DNA of 64,000 nucleotides from Shewanella sp. NFH-SH190041 (GTDB lineage Bacteria > Pseudomonadota > Gammaproteobacteria > Enterobacterales > Shewanellaceae): NCBI RefSeq assembly GCF_024363255.1, contig NZ_AP026070.1:806001-870000 (forward strand), given 5' to 3'. The notes beneath the pieces were generated by a model that saw nothing but the letters and a program-made list of their open reading frames with translations, was not told the origin of the DNA and did not search any database. A program made the translations under genes and the position numbers. The stretch's first letter is position 1. The number at the start of each line of letters is the position of its first letter. Shown in pieces: positions 42,301 through 51,646 of this stretch.

Positions 42301-44472
42301 ATGTCAGAAGAGCATACCCAATTGTCGCAGACCTTGGTGGCCTTATTTCACGAAGCCCCCCTACAGACGCTGGAGCAGAACGTTGATCGAGCGTTAAAAA
42401 TTATCTGCCACCATCTCGACTGTGATGCTGTGTTTGTGTTGGGAGGGGAGCCGCCGACACCATCTCAAACGCTTTATTTTCATCCCCAGGCACCATTAAC
42501 CAATGGCAGCGACTGGGCGCTTGCCGGATTTCCCCTGTTTCGTCGTCTGCTGCGCACCCCGCAATTATTGAGTTGCAGTGATATTTGCTTACTGCCGAGC
42601 CATGCCAAAGCGGAAAAACAATTTTTGCAGTATCAGGGGGTGCAGAGTTTGGTATTGCTGCCTGCGCTGGCATTTGGTCAAAGTCGGATTGCTGTGGGCG
42701 CTGTGTGTTGCCGCCCCAGAGCATGGGATAGGCACTTTATGGCGGAATTACACCATGCCCAAGCATTAATTGGTGCCGCAATGGAGTTAACCCGAATTGC
42801 TGGGGCATTGTTGGACAGTGAACGTCACTATCAAGAGCTGTTTAATCAATTGCCTTTAGCTTGTGGTGTACTGGATAACAGTAACCAGTTGACCATGCTT
42901 AATGCCACCGCCAAAGCCAACTTGCCGGGAGAAGATACAAAGGATCTGTTTACCCGTTTGTCGCCGGAGCAGCATGGCATGTTACAAGAAACCCTATCAG
43001 TGGTGCGCGATGGGGTGCTGCCCCAAGCATTTTGCGAATTACCAGTTGCGAGTCGACGCCAAAACAGCCACTGGATGAAATTTACCTTCAGCCCTATGGC
43101 TGACAGCGGCAATCTGGTCTTTGTGGCGGAAAATACCGATGAGCAGCACCGCTTGGCAAATGAACTGTCATTTCAAGCAAATTATGATGCCCTGACCGGT
43201 TTACCTAACCGTCAATGTTTTGAAGCGATACTGACTCGTTTAGTGCAGCAGCCAGGTCCCGCCCCTGTCTGTATTGCGTTTTTGGACTTGGATCAGTTTC
43301 AGGTTATCAATGATGTCAGTGGGCATATTGCTGGAGATAAGCTCTTGTGCCTAGTGGCGATGCGTTTGCAGCAACTGGTGCGTAAAGGGGATATTGTTGC
43401 CCGGATTGGTGGGGATGAATTTGCTATTGTGATGCATCATTGCAACCCGGACTCCGCTCGGGTGATTGCCGGACGGATCTGTCATCAACTGGCTGCTTAT
43501 GAGTTTAACTGGCAAGGGCGTGAGCATAGCGTTAGTGCCAGCATCGGGCTGGCTGCGGTGCCGGATGATACTCCGAATATTTATACCGTGATGAGCCAAG
43601 CTGATGCCGCTTGCCATTTGGCGAAAGAACAAGGGCGTAATGGCTGGCATTACTATGATCAGCAAGATCCCAATATGAGCCGCTTATATACCGAAATGCT
43701 GGCGTCGGTGGATATTCTCAGTGCCTTGAGTCGTAATCAATTTGAGCTGTATTTTCAGTTGATTGAGCCGTTGAATAAGGTCCGCGATGGCTTACATATG
43801 GAAATTTTACTGCGTTTGCCAAGGGATAATGGCGAGATGCTATCGCCAGCCATCTTTTTACCCGCAGCCGAGCGGTATAATCTGGCCGCACGGATCGATC
43901 GTTGGGTCGTGGATCATCTGCTGGCTTGGGCGGCGGGACACCCAACGCAGTGGCAGCAAATGGCCATGGTGTCGGTGAATCTGTCGGCAACATCGCTGGC
44001 GGATGATGATTTTATGACTTGGCTGGAGCTGAAGTTGATGAGTGAGCCTGAACTGGTAGACAGACTCTGCTTTGAGATTACTGAAACGGCGGCCGTGCGG
44101 CAGTTGGAGTTAGCGCAGCGATTATGCGATATGTTAAAGCCCTTGGGGTGCAAGTTGGCATTGGATGATTTTGGCTCAGGTTTTTCCAGTTTTGCTTATC
44201 TCAAAGAACTGGATGTGGATTTTGTCAAAATCGACGGGCAGTTTATCAGTCAGTTATGTGATAACGATAAAGACAAGGCCATTGTGAATTCTATCTGTCA
44301 GCTGGGACAGAATATGGCATTTGAAACCATTGCTGAGTTTGTTGAAACCGAGGCGATTGGCCGGGAGTTGCAAGCCATTGGTGTGACCTATGGTCAGGGT
44401 TACAGTTATGACAGACCCTCGGCGCTGAGCCAGCTAGAAAGTGAACTTAAACAGGTTCGTTCAGCGGGATAA
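42301..44472 (+). CDS. GAF/PAS-GGDEF-EAL cyclic-di-GMP protein
   Basis: A 723-residue cytoplasmic protein. Residues of about 1-170 resemble a GAF-like sensor domain and about 175-285 a PAS domain. The GGDEF domain has an intact active site (RIGGDEF, 370-374) and an RxxD inhibitory site (RKGD, 361-364), so it can bind and perhaps make c-di-GMP. The EAL domain has EIL (501-503) instead of EAL, but the catalytic Glu, NLSATS, ETAAV region, DDFGSGFSS, KIDGQF and the C-terminal YGQGYSYDRP are kept, so phosphodiesterase activity is likely. ATG at 42301 follows AAGG by 6 bases. It lies between thpR and hrpB, inserted into the conserved order. Confidence 0.85.
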   Translation: MSEEHTQLSQTLVALFHEAPLQTLEQNVDRALKIICHHLDCDAVFVLGGEPPTPSQTLYFHPQAPLTNGSDWALAGFPLFRRLLRTPQLLSCSDICLLPSHAKAEKQFLQYQGVQSLVLLPALAFGQSRIAVGAVCCRPRAWDRHFMAELHHAQALIGAAMELTRIAGALLDSERHYQELFNQLPLACGVLDNSNQLTMLNATAKANLPGEDTKDLFTRLSPEQHGMLQETLSVVRDGVLPQAFCELPVASRRQNSHWMKFTFSPMADSGNLVFVAENTDEQHRLANELSFQANYDALTGLPNRQCFEAILTRLVQQPGPAPVCIAFLDLDQFQVINDVSGHIAGDKLLCLVAMRLQQLVRKGDIVARIGGDEFAIVMHHCNPDSARVIAGRICHQLAAYEFNWQGREHSVSASIGLAAVPDDTPNIYTVMSQADAACHLAKEQGRNGWHYYDQQDPNMSRLYTEMLASVDILSALSRNQFELYFQLIEPLNKVRDGLHMEILLRLPRDNGEMLSPAIFLPAAERYNLAARIDRWVVDHLLAWAAGHPTQWQQMAMVSVNLSATSLADDDFMTWLELKLMSEPELVDRLCFEITETAAVRQLELAQRLCDMLKPLGCKLALDDFGSGFSSFAYLKELDVDFVKIDGQFISQLCDNDKDKAIVNSICQLGQNMAFETIAEFVETEAIGRELQAIGVTYGQGYSYDRPSALSQLESELKQVRSAG

Positions 44473-44582
44473 ATTCGGCTAACGGATACAATTTAAAGCA
44501 GTTTCCATCTCCGTCATCGCGTGGACTTGGCAGGCAGTTCCTTAGTAAACTGGCGCCATTTTCCGGCTTTGATGAATTTCTT

Positions 44583-47090
44583 TTGAACCAGCTCCCCATC
44601 CATGACCTGCTGCCTGCGATACGTTCTGCGCTTGGCAGTCACTGCCAACTTATCCTTCAGGCCCCGACCGGGGCAGGTAAATCTACAGCATTGCCGCTGG
44701 CAATGTTGGATTGGCCAGAAATTGACGGTCGCATCATTATGCTTGAGCCTCGCCGGGTGGCCGCCCGTAATGTGGCCCATTTTGTGGCACGTCAGCGTGG
44801 TTGTTCTCTGGGGGATGAAGTGGGTTACCGGGTTCGGGGCGAGAGTCGAGTCAGTACGCGTACCCGGCTGGAAGTGGTGACTGAAGGGGTGTTAACCCGC
44901 ATGATCCAGCAAGATCCTGAATTGACGGGGGTCGGTTTGGTGATCTTCGATGAAATCCACGAACGACATCTGACCACGGATTTATCCTTAGCGCTGGCGC
45001 TGGAAGTACAGGCATCTCTACGTGATGACCTAAAAATTCTGGCGATGTCTGCAACCTTGTCTGGTTTATCGCTGCATGAGGTTATGCCTGATGCGCCTGT
45101 GCTGGAAAGCGCCGGGCGCAGTTTTCCGGTCACGATTTGTCACCAGCCGTTGAGTGGGCAAACTGATTGGTTGCCACAAATGGGGCAAGCCATGGTGCGC
45201 TTGCTACAGCAGTTGCCAGCAGAGCTTGAGGGACAGTGCCATCCCGGCGTGCTGGCATTTTTGCCCGGTAAAGGGGAGATCCAGCGCTTACAGCAGTATC
45301 TGCAACAGCGATTGCCGGCCGCAGAGTATGATATTTACCCTTTATATGGCGAATTAAGTGGTAAGGCGCAAGATGCCGCTGTTGCTCCCGGCCAGCCGGG
45401 ACGTAGCAAAATTGTGTTGGCTACCAATGTGGCTGAATCAAGCCTGACTATTGATGGCATCAGCATTGTGGTGGATTGCGGTTACCGTCGCCATGCCGGC
45501 TTTAACCCAAAAACTGGGGTGACAAGGCTGAGCTTAAAACGCATTAGTCAGGCGTCTGCGACTCAGCGTGCGGGCCGGGCTGGGCGTTTGCAGGCCGGTT
45601 ATTGTCTGCGACTATGGGGGCAAGAAGAGCACGACCGGTTGCCTCGGGCTGAAGCCGCAGAAATTCTGCATGCGGATTTAGTTTCTATGGCGTTGGATTG
45701 TGCCAGTTGGGGGGGGCAGCAATTGGCCACTTTGCAGCTGTTGACCCCGCCGCCAGTTGCCCATGAACAGCAGGCCTGGCAGTTATTACAATCCCTTGAG
45801 CTGGTGGATGAGGGGCATAAATTAACGGCGTTAGGACGTCAGGCTTATGCATTGGGCTGCCATCCGCGTTTGGCTTATATGCTGCTAAAAGCACAGCAAC
45901 TTACACGCTCGCTAAATGATGCCGCTTTGCTGCCATTGGCTTGCCTAGTGGCTGGGGTGATGGAAGCACGGGGATTGCCGCGGCGGGGCGAAGATATTAG
46001 CCAGTATCTGGTATTGGCGACTCAGGGGCAGTCTGGACAGCAGGTTTGCCGTTGGCTGCAGCGTTTTGCTGTTACGACAGACTTATCTCAGGTGGCCGCT
46101 TTGGCTCATCCACGGGATATCGGCTTACTGCTGGCGCTGGCTTACCCTGACAGAATTGCCCGCCGCCGGGGCGTAGATGGGTTTGTGCTGGCCAATGGTA
46201 CCGGGGTAACGATTGCAACAGAATCAACACTGGCACAGCAGGATTATCTGGTGGTGGCCGATTTTCAGGAAAGTGCTGGGCGTAGCGCTGGGCGCATTTA
46301 TCTGGCATCGGCTTTTGATCCTTTATGGTTGGATGGCCCTTTGGCTCACCTGGTGACGGAGCATACCAGTTGTTGCTGGGATGAGCAGGCCAGTCGGGTC
46401 AGTGCGGTGCAGCGCTGGCAAGTCGGGCAATTAGTTATCCGGGAAAAACCAGTCGTTAAGCCAGATCGCGCAATGATTAAGCAAGCTTTATTGGGGTGGG
46501 TCTCTCGCCAGGGGCTGTCTGTACTGGGGATGGATGATGCGGCCAAACAACTGTGTATTCGGGTGGCCTTAGTGCGTGAAAGTGATCGCTCTGGAGACTG
46601 GCCAGACTTTAGTGATGACGCGCTACAAACTGGGCTTGCTGATTGGCTGGGGCCGTACTTGGACAATATCAATTCTGCGGCACAACTGGTTAAATTGAAT
46701 GTGCGAGAATTGCTGCTGCACAGCCTGAGCTGGACACAACAGCAGCAGCTTAAAGCCTTGTTGCCGTCACGTTGGCCGTTACCCACCGGTACAGCGCCGA
46801 TCCGTTATGAGGCAGATGGCCGGGCGCTGATGAGCCTGCGTTTGCAAGAGGCGTTTGGCATGGCTGACAGCCCTTTACTATTAAATGGTCAGTTGAAAGT
46901 GACGATGGAGTTATTGTCGCCCGCGCGCAGGCCATTGGCATTGACCGCCGATTTGGCCAGTTTTTGGGCCGGTCCTTACACGGAAGTGAAAAAAGAGATG
47001 CGTGGGCGCTATCCCAAGCATGTGTGGCCTGATGATCCAGCTAATACCACACCGACTAAATACACCAAGAAAAACCAACATAAAAATTAA
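44583..47090 (+). CDS. hrpB: ATP-dependent helicase HrpB
   Basis: An 835-residue DEAH-box helicase. Walker A LQAPTGAGKSTALPL, motif II FDEIHER, SATL and QRAGRAGR are all present, and the C-terminus is the family-specific HrpB region. The start is uncertain: TTG at 44583 gives NQLPIHDLLPAIRSAL, in line with the E. coli start, but no clear ribosome site is visible. mrcB begins 18 bases after its stop, as in E. coli. Confidence 0.88.
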   Translation: MNQLPIHDLLPAIRSALGSHCQLILQAPTGAGKSTALPLAMLDWPEIDGRIIMLEPRRVAARNVAHFVARQRGCSLGDEVGYRVRGESRVSTRTRLEVVTEGVLTRMIQQDPELTGVGLVIFDEIHERHLTTDLSLALALEVQASLRDDLKILAMSATLSGLSLHEVMPDAPVLESAGRSFPVTICHQPLSGQTDWLPQMGQAMVRLLQQLPAELEGQCHPGVLAFLPGKGEIQRLQQYLQQRLPAAEYDIYPLYGELSGKAQDAAVAPGQPGRSKIVLATNVAESSLTIDGISIVVDCGYRRHAGFNPKTGVTRLSLKRISQASATQRAGRAGRLQAGYCLRLWGQEEHDRLPRAEAAEILHADLVSMALDCASWGGQQLATLQLLTPPPVAHEQQAWQLLQSLELVDEGHKLTALGRQAYALGCHPRLAYMLLKAQQLTRSLNDAALLPLACLVAGVMEARGLPRRGEDISQYLVLATQGQSGQQVCRWLQRFAVTTDLSQVAALAHPRDIGLLLALAYPDRIARRRGVDGFVLANGTGVTIATESTLAQQDYLVVADFQESAGRSAGRIYLASAFDPLWLDGPLAHLVTEHTSCCWDEQASRVSAVQRWQVGQLVIREKPVVKPDRAMIKQALLGWVSRQGLSVLGMDDAAKQLCIRVALVRESDRSGDWPDFSDDALQTGLADWLGPYLDNINSAAQLVKLNVRELLLHSLSWTQQQQLKALLPSRWPLPTGTAPIRYEADGRALMSLRLQEAFGMADSPLLLNGQLKVTMELLSPARRPLALTADLASFWAGPYTEVKKEMRGRYPKHVWPDDPANTTPTKYTKKNQHKN

Positions 47091-47108
47091 TACGCCATAC
47101 CTGACATT

Positions 47109-49451
47109 ATGACTAAATCCACTCCCTCAAAAGGGAAAAAAACAGAGACATCACAACCTACGCCGAAAAAAAAACGGGGTAAATCTAACGCTGAAGTATT
47201 TTCCCCCGGCCGATGGCTATGGGGGGTGATGTGGCGAATGATGCTGGCAGGCGCGGTATTGGTAGGCTGTTACTGTATCTACCTGGATCAGATTATTGCC
47301 CGTAAATTTGAGGGGCAAAAATGGTATTTGCCCGCGCAGATTTTCAGTCGTTCTATGGCGCTTTATTCCGGCGCCGCAGTTAGCCATCATCAGTTGATTG
47401 CTGAACTTAAGCTATTGGGGTATCGCAAAGTGGCAAATCCTTCCCAAGTGGGAGAGTTTTCTGCTTCAAGCACTAAGGTGGATATTTGGCGCCGGCCATT
47501 TTTACACCCCACAGGGCAGCAGCTGGAAAGTCGGGTATTGGTGGAGTTTGACTCTCAGGGCGTCAGTGCGGTGCGGCGACAACAAGATGGCCGTGAATTG
47601 GCGGTATTTCATTTAGAACCCATGCTGCTCGACCGGATTATTGCCACTGATGGTGAAGACCGGCTGTTTGTGCCGACAAAAGCGATTCCACCCCGCTTGG
47701 TGGATGCACTTATCCTGACTGAGGACAGGCAGTTTTATTCCCACTATGGGGTCAATCCAGTTGCTATTGTGCGGGCGGCAGTGGTTAACCTGACTGCGGG
47801 GCGCACTGTGCAAGGTGGCTCGACCTTAACCCAGCAGCTGGCGAAAAACTTTTTTCTTTCCAGTGAGCGCTCTATATCGCGCAAATTCAGAGAGGCGCTG
47901 ATGGCGGTCATTATTGATGCCAGATACAGCAAGGCTGAAATTTTGGAAGCCTATCTCAATGAAGTGTATATGGGGCAGGATGGCAACCGGGCCGTGCATG
48001 GCATGGGGCTGGCGTCACAGTTTTATTTTGGGCGGCCCATTGGTGAGCTGACGTTAGCACAGCAGGCTTTTTTGGTGGCGGCGGTAAAAGGCCCGTCTTA
48101 TTACAATCCCTGGCGTTATCCTGAGCGGGCGTTAGAACGGCGGGATTTGGTGCTCCGTCTGCTGATGGAAGGGGGCAAAATTTCTGCGCGACAATTTGCC
48201 GCAGCAGCGCAATCGCCACTGGGGTTACGGCCTGCGGGGCGGGCTGTACATCAGAAATTACCGGCGTTTTTTGCTGAAGTGCGCCAGGAGCTGGCCGATC
48301 GTTATGGGGATGCCATGTTGAAAAAATCTGGCATCAAGGTCTATACCACATTGGACCCTATTGCCCAAGAGGCGGCAGAAGCGGCTGTGGTTTCAACGAT
48401 GGCGCAGCTGGAAAAGCGTAATCGGGATCTGCAAGTGGGTATGGTGGTGACGGATAGATTCGGCGCAGGTATTGCCGCCATGGTGGGAGATAAAAATCCG
48501 GCATTTTATGGCTTTAATCGCGCTGCTGAAATTCGTCGTCCGATTGGTTCACTGATTAAACCTATCGTTTATATTACAGCGTTGGAGCAGGGCAGGAAGT
48601 TCAATTTAGCTACACCACTGAAGGATGAGCCTATTACTTTGAGTAATGGCCGGGGGCAGACTTGGTCACCGCAAAATGCTGATCGTCAGTTCCGTGGCCA
48701 GGTGCCGCTTATCACGGCATTGAGTCATTCTATCAATGTGCCGACAGTAAATTTAGGCATGCAGGTGGGGTTGGACAATGTCGCCTATAACCTGAATCAT
48801 GCTGGTTGGCCGGATAAGATACCTGAATATCCATCTATGTTGTTGGGGGCTGTTAATGGATCGCCCTTGATGGTGGCTCAAGTGTATCAAACACTGGCGG
48901 ATAATGGTCGATACCGGCAATTGAGAGCTGTTACTAATGTGCTAGATGAACATAATCAACCATTACAGACTAAAGCATTACCGGAATATCAGGCGTTGCC
49001 GGTGGCTGCTGATTATTTAGTACAGTACGCCATGACTCAAGTGGTGGCCTCGGGGACTGCGCGTCGGTTAGGGCAGGCTTTTCCCGGTGTGACGTTGGCA
49101 GGGAAAACCGGCACCAGTAGCGCGAGTCGGGATTCTTGGTTTGCCGGATTTGATGAGCGCAATGTTGCCGCTATCTGGGTTGGCCGGGATGATAATGAAA
49201 AAACCAGTCTCTATGGCTCCAGTGGCGCGATGGCGGTGTACCAGGCCTTTTTGCATGAACGTCCCCCGGTAGGATTGCGAATGACACCTGTCTCAGGAAT
49301 CGTGCCGGGATTCTTTGATGCGACCACGGGGGCAGATCGTGCAGCGGATTGTAATAATGTGTTGGCGTTGCCCGCGCTAAGCAGTGCTTATCGGCCTGAT
49401 GAGAGCTGTGGTGGTACCAAAAGCTGGTGGCAGCAGCTTTGGGGAAATTGA
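47109..49451 (+). CDS. mrcB: Penicillin-binding protein 1B
   Basis: A 780-residue bifunctional peptidoglycan synthase. It has a basic cytoplasmic tail, one membrane helix at about residues 40-60, a UB2H-like domain, then a glycosyltransferase domain (ALILTEDRQFYSHYGVNP with the catalytic Glu, and GGSTLTQQLAKNFF) and a transpeptidase domain: SxxK in RPIGSLIKP, SxN in SHSINVPTVN and KTG in AGKTGTSSASRDSWF. Length is as usual. It closes the E. coli-like gene block. The lipoprotein LpoB is not in the window. Confidence 0.95.
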   Translation: MTKSTPSKGKKTETSQPTPKKKRGKSNAEVFSPGRWLWGVMWRMMLAGAVLVGCYCIYLDQIIARKFEGQKWYLPAQIFSRSMALYSGAAVSHHQLIAELKLLGYRKVANPSQVGEFSASSTKVDIWRRPFLHPTGQQLESRVLVEFDSQGVSAVRRQQDGRELAVFHLEPMLLDRIIATDGEDRLFVPTKAIPPRLVDALILTEDRQFYSHYGVNPVAIVRAAVVNLTAGRTVQGGSTLTQQLAKNFFLSSERSISRKFREALMAVIIDARYSKAEILEAYLNEVYMGQDGNRAVHGMGLASQFYFGRPIGELTLAQQAFLVAAVKGPSYYNPWRYPERALERRDLVLRLLMEGGKISARQFAAAAQSPLGLRPAGRAVHQKLPAFFAEVRQELADRYGDAMLKKSGIKVYTTLDPIAQEAAEAAVVSTMAQLEKRNRDLQVGMVVTDRFGAGIAAMVGDKNPAFYGFNRAAEIRRPIGSLIKPIVYITALEQGRKFNLATPLKDEPITLSNGRGQTWSPQNADRQFRGQVPLITALSHSINVPTVNLGMQVGLDNVAYNLNHAGWPDKIPEYPSMLLGAVNGSPLMVAQVYQTLADNGRYRQLRAVTNVLDEHNQPLQTKALPEYQALPVAADYLVQYAMTQVVASGTARRLGQAFPGVTLAGKTGTSSASRDSWFAGFDERNVAAIWVGRDDNEKTSLYGSSGAMAVYQAFLHERPPVGLRMTPVSGIVPGFFDATTGADRAADCNNVLALPALSSAYRPDESCGGTKSWWQQLWGN

Positions 49452-49493
49452 GTCTTGCAGAGCTAATGATGTGACTTTTTAGCTTAAACTGTG

Positions 49494-49713
49494 CTTGAAA
49501 GAAAAACGTTTTAATTATGGTGGGAGGTTCTGGCTTAGCCATGCTAAGACAGAACCGCTCAATAAAGCGTAAAACGCTGTTAGTAGAATTTTTCTGGCTG
49601 TGGGCTCTTTTCTACTGCGTTATTGGCTTACTAAGTAGCCCAAGGTCATATCAAATACTCTGCTTTGTATAAATTAAATTGCTGCCAAATAAGCTGAGAG
49701 GACAATAGTCCCC
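49494..49713. mobile_element. Strongly diverged MITE copy
   Basis: Alignable by eye to the copy at 10131: AAAAACGTTTTAATT, ATGCTAAGACAGAACCGCTCA, AAAGCGTAAAACGCT, TTTCTACTGCGTTATTGGC and TTTGTATAAATT occur in the same order. Both ends are worn (GTCCCC instead of GACCC at 49709-49713), and the left inverted repeat is lost. It marks the edge of the AT-rich block that follows. Confidence 0.7.
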
Positions 49714-49719
49714 TGAATA

Positions 49720-51231
49720 TTATGAAGCTACTGGCAGTTGGTAGTGCCTATTGCGATCAAGAAACTGCATTTGTTTTACGGTATCAGGTTTACTGTATAA
49801 ATAGCCTTGATGCAGAAACACGCCTTGTTGTAATAAATAATCTGCCTGTTTTTTATTTTCCACTCCTTCTGCAATCATTTCTAATTTGAAGTCATGGCCA
49901 AATCTAATCAAAGAATTAAGCACCCCAGCCTTAAAATCATCGGTACCAATAGTATCAATAAACATTTTATCAATTTTAATGGTTGTAATATCTAATTGTT
50001 GTAAACAAGATATCCCTCCAAAGCCAGTACCAAAATCATCTATTTTAATCCGATAACCATATTTATTTAATTGTGATATTTGTTTTGCAGCATTTTCTGT
50101 ATCAATGATAGGTTGCCGTTCTGTTAATTCGAAGTGTAGTCTTCTTGGGCTTGGATAATTTAACTCCTTAAGTAAATTTGTTAATATTTCAGTTTCTAAA
50201 TGAGATGCGACGATATTAATGCTGACCCAGGTCCCCGCTGGCAATTTTGGAAGGTCTTTAATAACTTGTTTTATTAATTGCTCTGTCATAGGAATAATTA
50301 AATTACTGCTTTCAGCAAAATCAATAAAAGTGCTTGGAGGAATACATTGTTTTTTATGATACCAGCGAATTAATGCTTCATACCCTACGGTATAACCACT
50401 ACGGGCATCAACAATAGGTTGATATAGAGGTTTAAACTCTTTTTGTGAAATCCCCTGCTGTAACATTTGGTTGAGCGATTGTTGTCGTCTTTTCCAGAAG
50501 AAGAAAATGATTATAATAATTGAAAATATTATTCCTGAAAAAATAGTTGTATTTATTGCCCATTGTCTACTGTATTGAAATAAATTATTCCCTGCCCAAA
50601 GAATAATTTTATTTCCTACCTGATTTGAAATCCGTACTATTTTCTTTGCATTATTTTCATGAACAATGTCTTCATGTCCTGTTTTTGTTATTTCATTATT
50701 GTTTAAGTTTGTTTTAATGAAAAAACAGTCTGTACATGGTCTATCTGCAATATAAATTCCGCCTGGGGAATTAAAGATCATGTACAAATTTCCTTTGTCG
50801 CTATGTAAGTTTAAAACAAGCTGACTGTGTAATGCACCTTGATAATAGTTCATTTCATGATTTTGATGAGTTAATAATAATTGTTTGAAATCAGGCTTAT
50901 AACTATCACCTAACGTAGAACAACTTCGTTTATCATCAGTAATCATACCAATAACACGAATAAAAGGATTATCACGGTACTCTTGTTGTAATAAGCTTTT
51001 ATCTTGCTTGCCGCAATCATAATGTAATTGGGAAGATAGACGAGTAAGAATATTATCAACAGTTGCTGCATTTTGTTGTTGTCTAATAATTAACTCGGAC
51101 ATTTTTTGCTGCATAAGACTGTTAAAGCGATAGTCTGTCAACATAATGATGCTGACATTGACCAGTATGGCCAGTAAAAAAATAGCAAAAAAAGCATGAA
51201 TAAAACAGTTAACTAATTGCTTTATCAGCAT
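49720..51231 (-). CDS. CSS-motif EAL phosphodiesterase (PdeC/YjcC type)
   Basis: A 503-residue inner-membrane protein. Two membrane helices (about 10-32 and 230-250) frame a periplasmic CSS-type sensor with the motif SCST at about residue 104 and CTDC at about 183-186. The cytoplasmic EAL domain is complete: YEALIRW, NIVASHL, ELTERQ, DDFGTGFGG, KIDKMF, AEGVEN and LHQGYLYSKP. In the PdeC group the CSS Cys residues sense the periplasmic redox or disulfide state and control c-di-GMP breakdown. Codon use is very AT-rich compared with the surrounding genes, which suggests transfer. It is transcribed divergently from the 51647 operon. Confidence 0.87.
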   Translation of the reverse strand: MLIKQLVNCFIHAFFAIFLLAILVNVSIIMLTDYRFNSLMQQKMSELIIRQQQNAATVDNILTRLSSQLHYDCGKQDKSLLQQEYRDNPFIRVIGMITDDKRSCSTLGDSYKPDFKQLLLTHQNHEMNYYQGALHSQLVLNLHSDKGNLYMIFNSPGGIYIADRPCTDCFFIKTNLNNNEITKTGHEDIVHENNAKKIVRISNQVGNKIILWAGNNLFQYSRQWAINTTIFSGIIFSIIIIIFFFWKRRQQSLNQMLQQGISQKEFKPLYQPIVDARSGYTVGYEALIRWYHKKQCIPPSTFIDFAESSNLIIPMTEQLIKQVIKDLPKLPAGTWVSINIVASHLETEILTNLLKELNYPSPRRLHFELTERQPIIDTENAAKQISQLNKYGYRIKIDDFGTGFGGISCLQQLDITTIKIDKMFIDTIGTDDFKAGVLNSLIRFGHDFKLEMIAEGVENKKQADYLLQQGVFLHQGYLYSKPDTVKQMQFLDRNRHYQLPVAS

Positions 51232-51646
51232 GCCCTAATCCTTTAGTCAATTTAAGATAATAATAGTGTGTTGTATCTATGTTAATGATGATGCGCAATG
51301 ATGTTGATCATTTTTGTGTTGAATTCAGCTTATTTTTTTGAGTTAACGTGAGTCGAGATTGAATGAGAGTTGATAAAGAATAGCGCGTTGCAAAGTTGTG
51401 TTAGCTTGCAAGCAAATTGTTATCTAAATAATATTGATTGTTATTTAGATTACTGTAACATCCTTAACTAGTTTTTGCTTAACTATTCGTCTTGGTGTTG
51501 GTGATTTTTTCTATCTTGTTGGTTTTAAATAGTTTTATTTGTCTTGATAGAAGTAAAGCTCTGGATTTTAGAGCCTAGATTGCAGGATTGGCAACATTGA
51601 CTGGATAGCAGGCATTCATCAGATATGACTTAGCAAGGGAATCTAT
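51232..51646 (+). promoter_or_regulatory. AT-rich divergent promoter region with a palindrome
   Basis: 415 bases between divergent genes. TTATCTAAATAA (51420-51431) and TTATTTAGATTA (51441-51452) form 12-base arms with one mismatch and a 9-base spacer. AATAATATTGATTGTTATT within it (51427-51445) matches the 19-base Fur consensus at 12 positions only. This is a likely operator, but the protein is unknown; a Fur-type site would suit the operon that follows. Confidence 0.5.
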
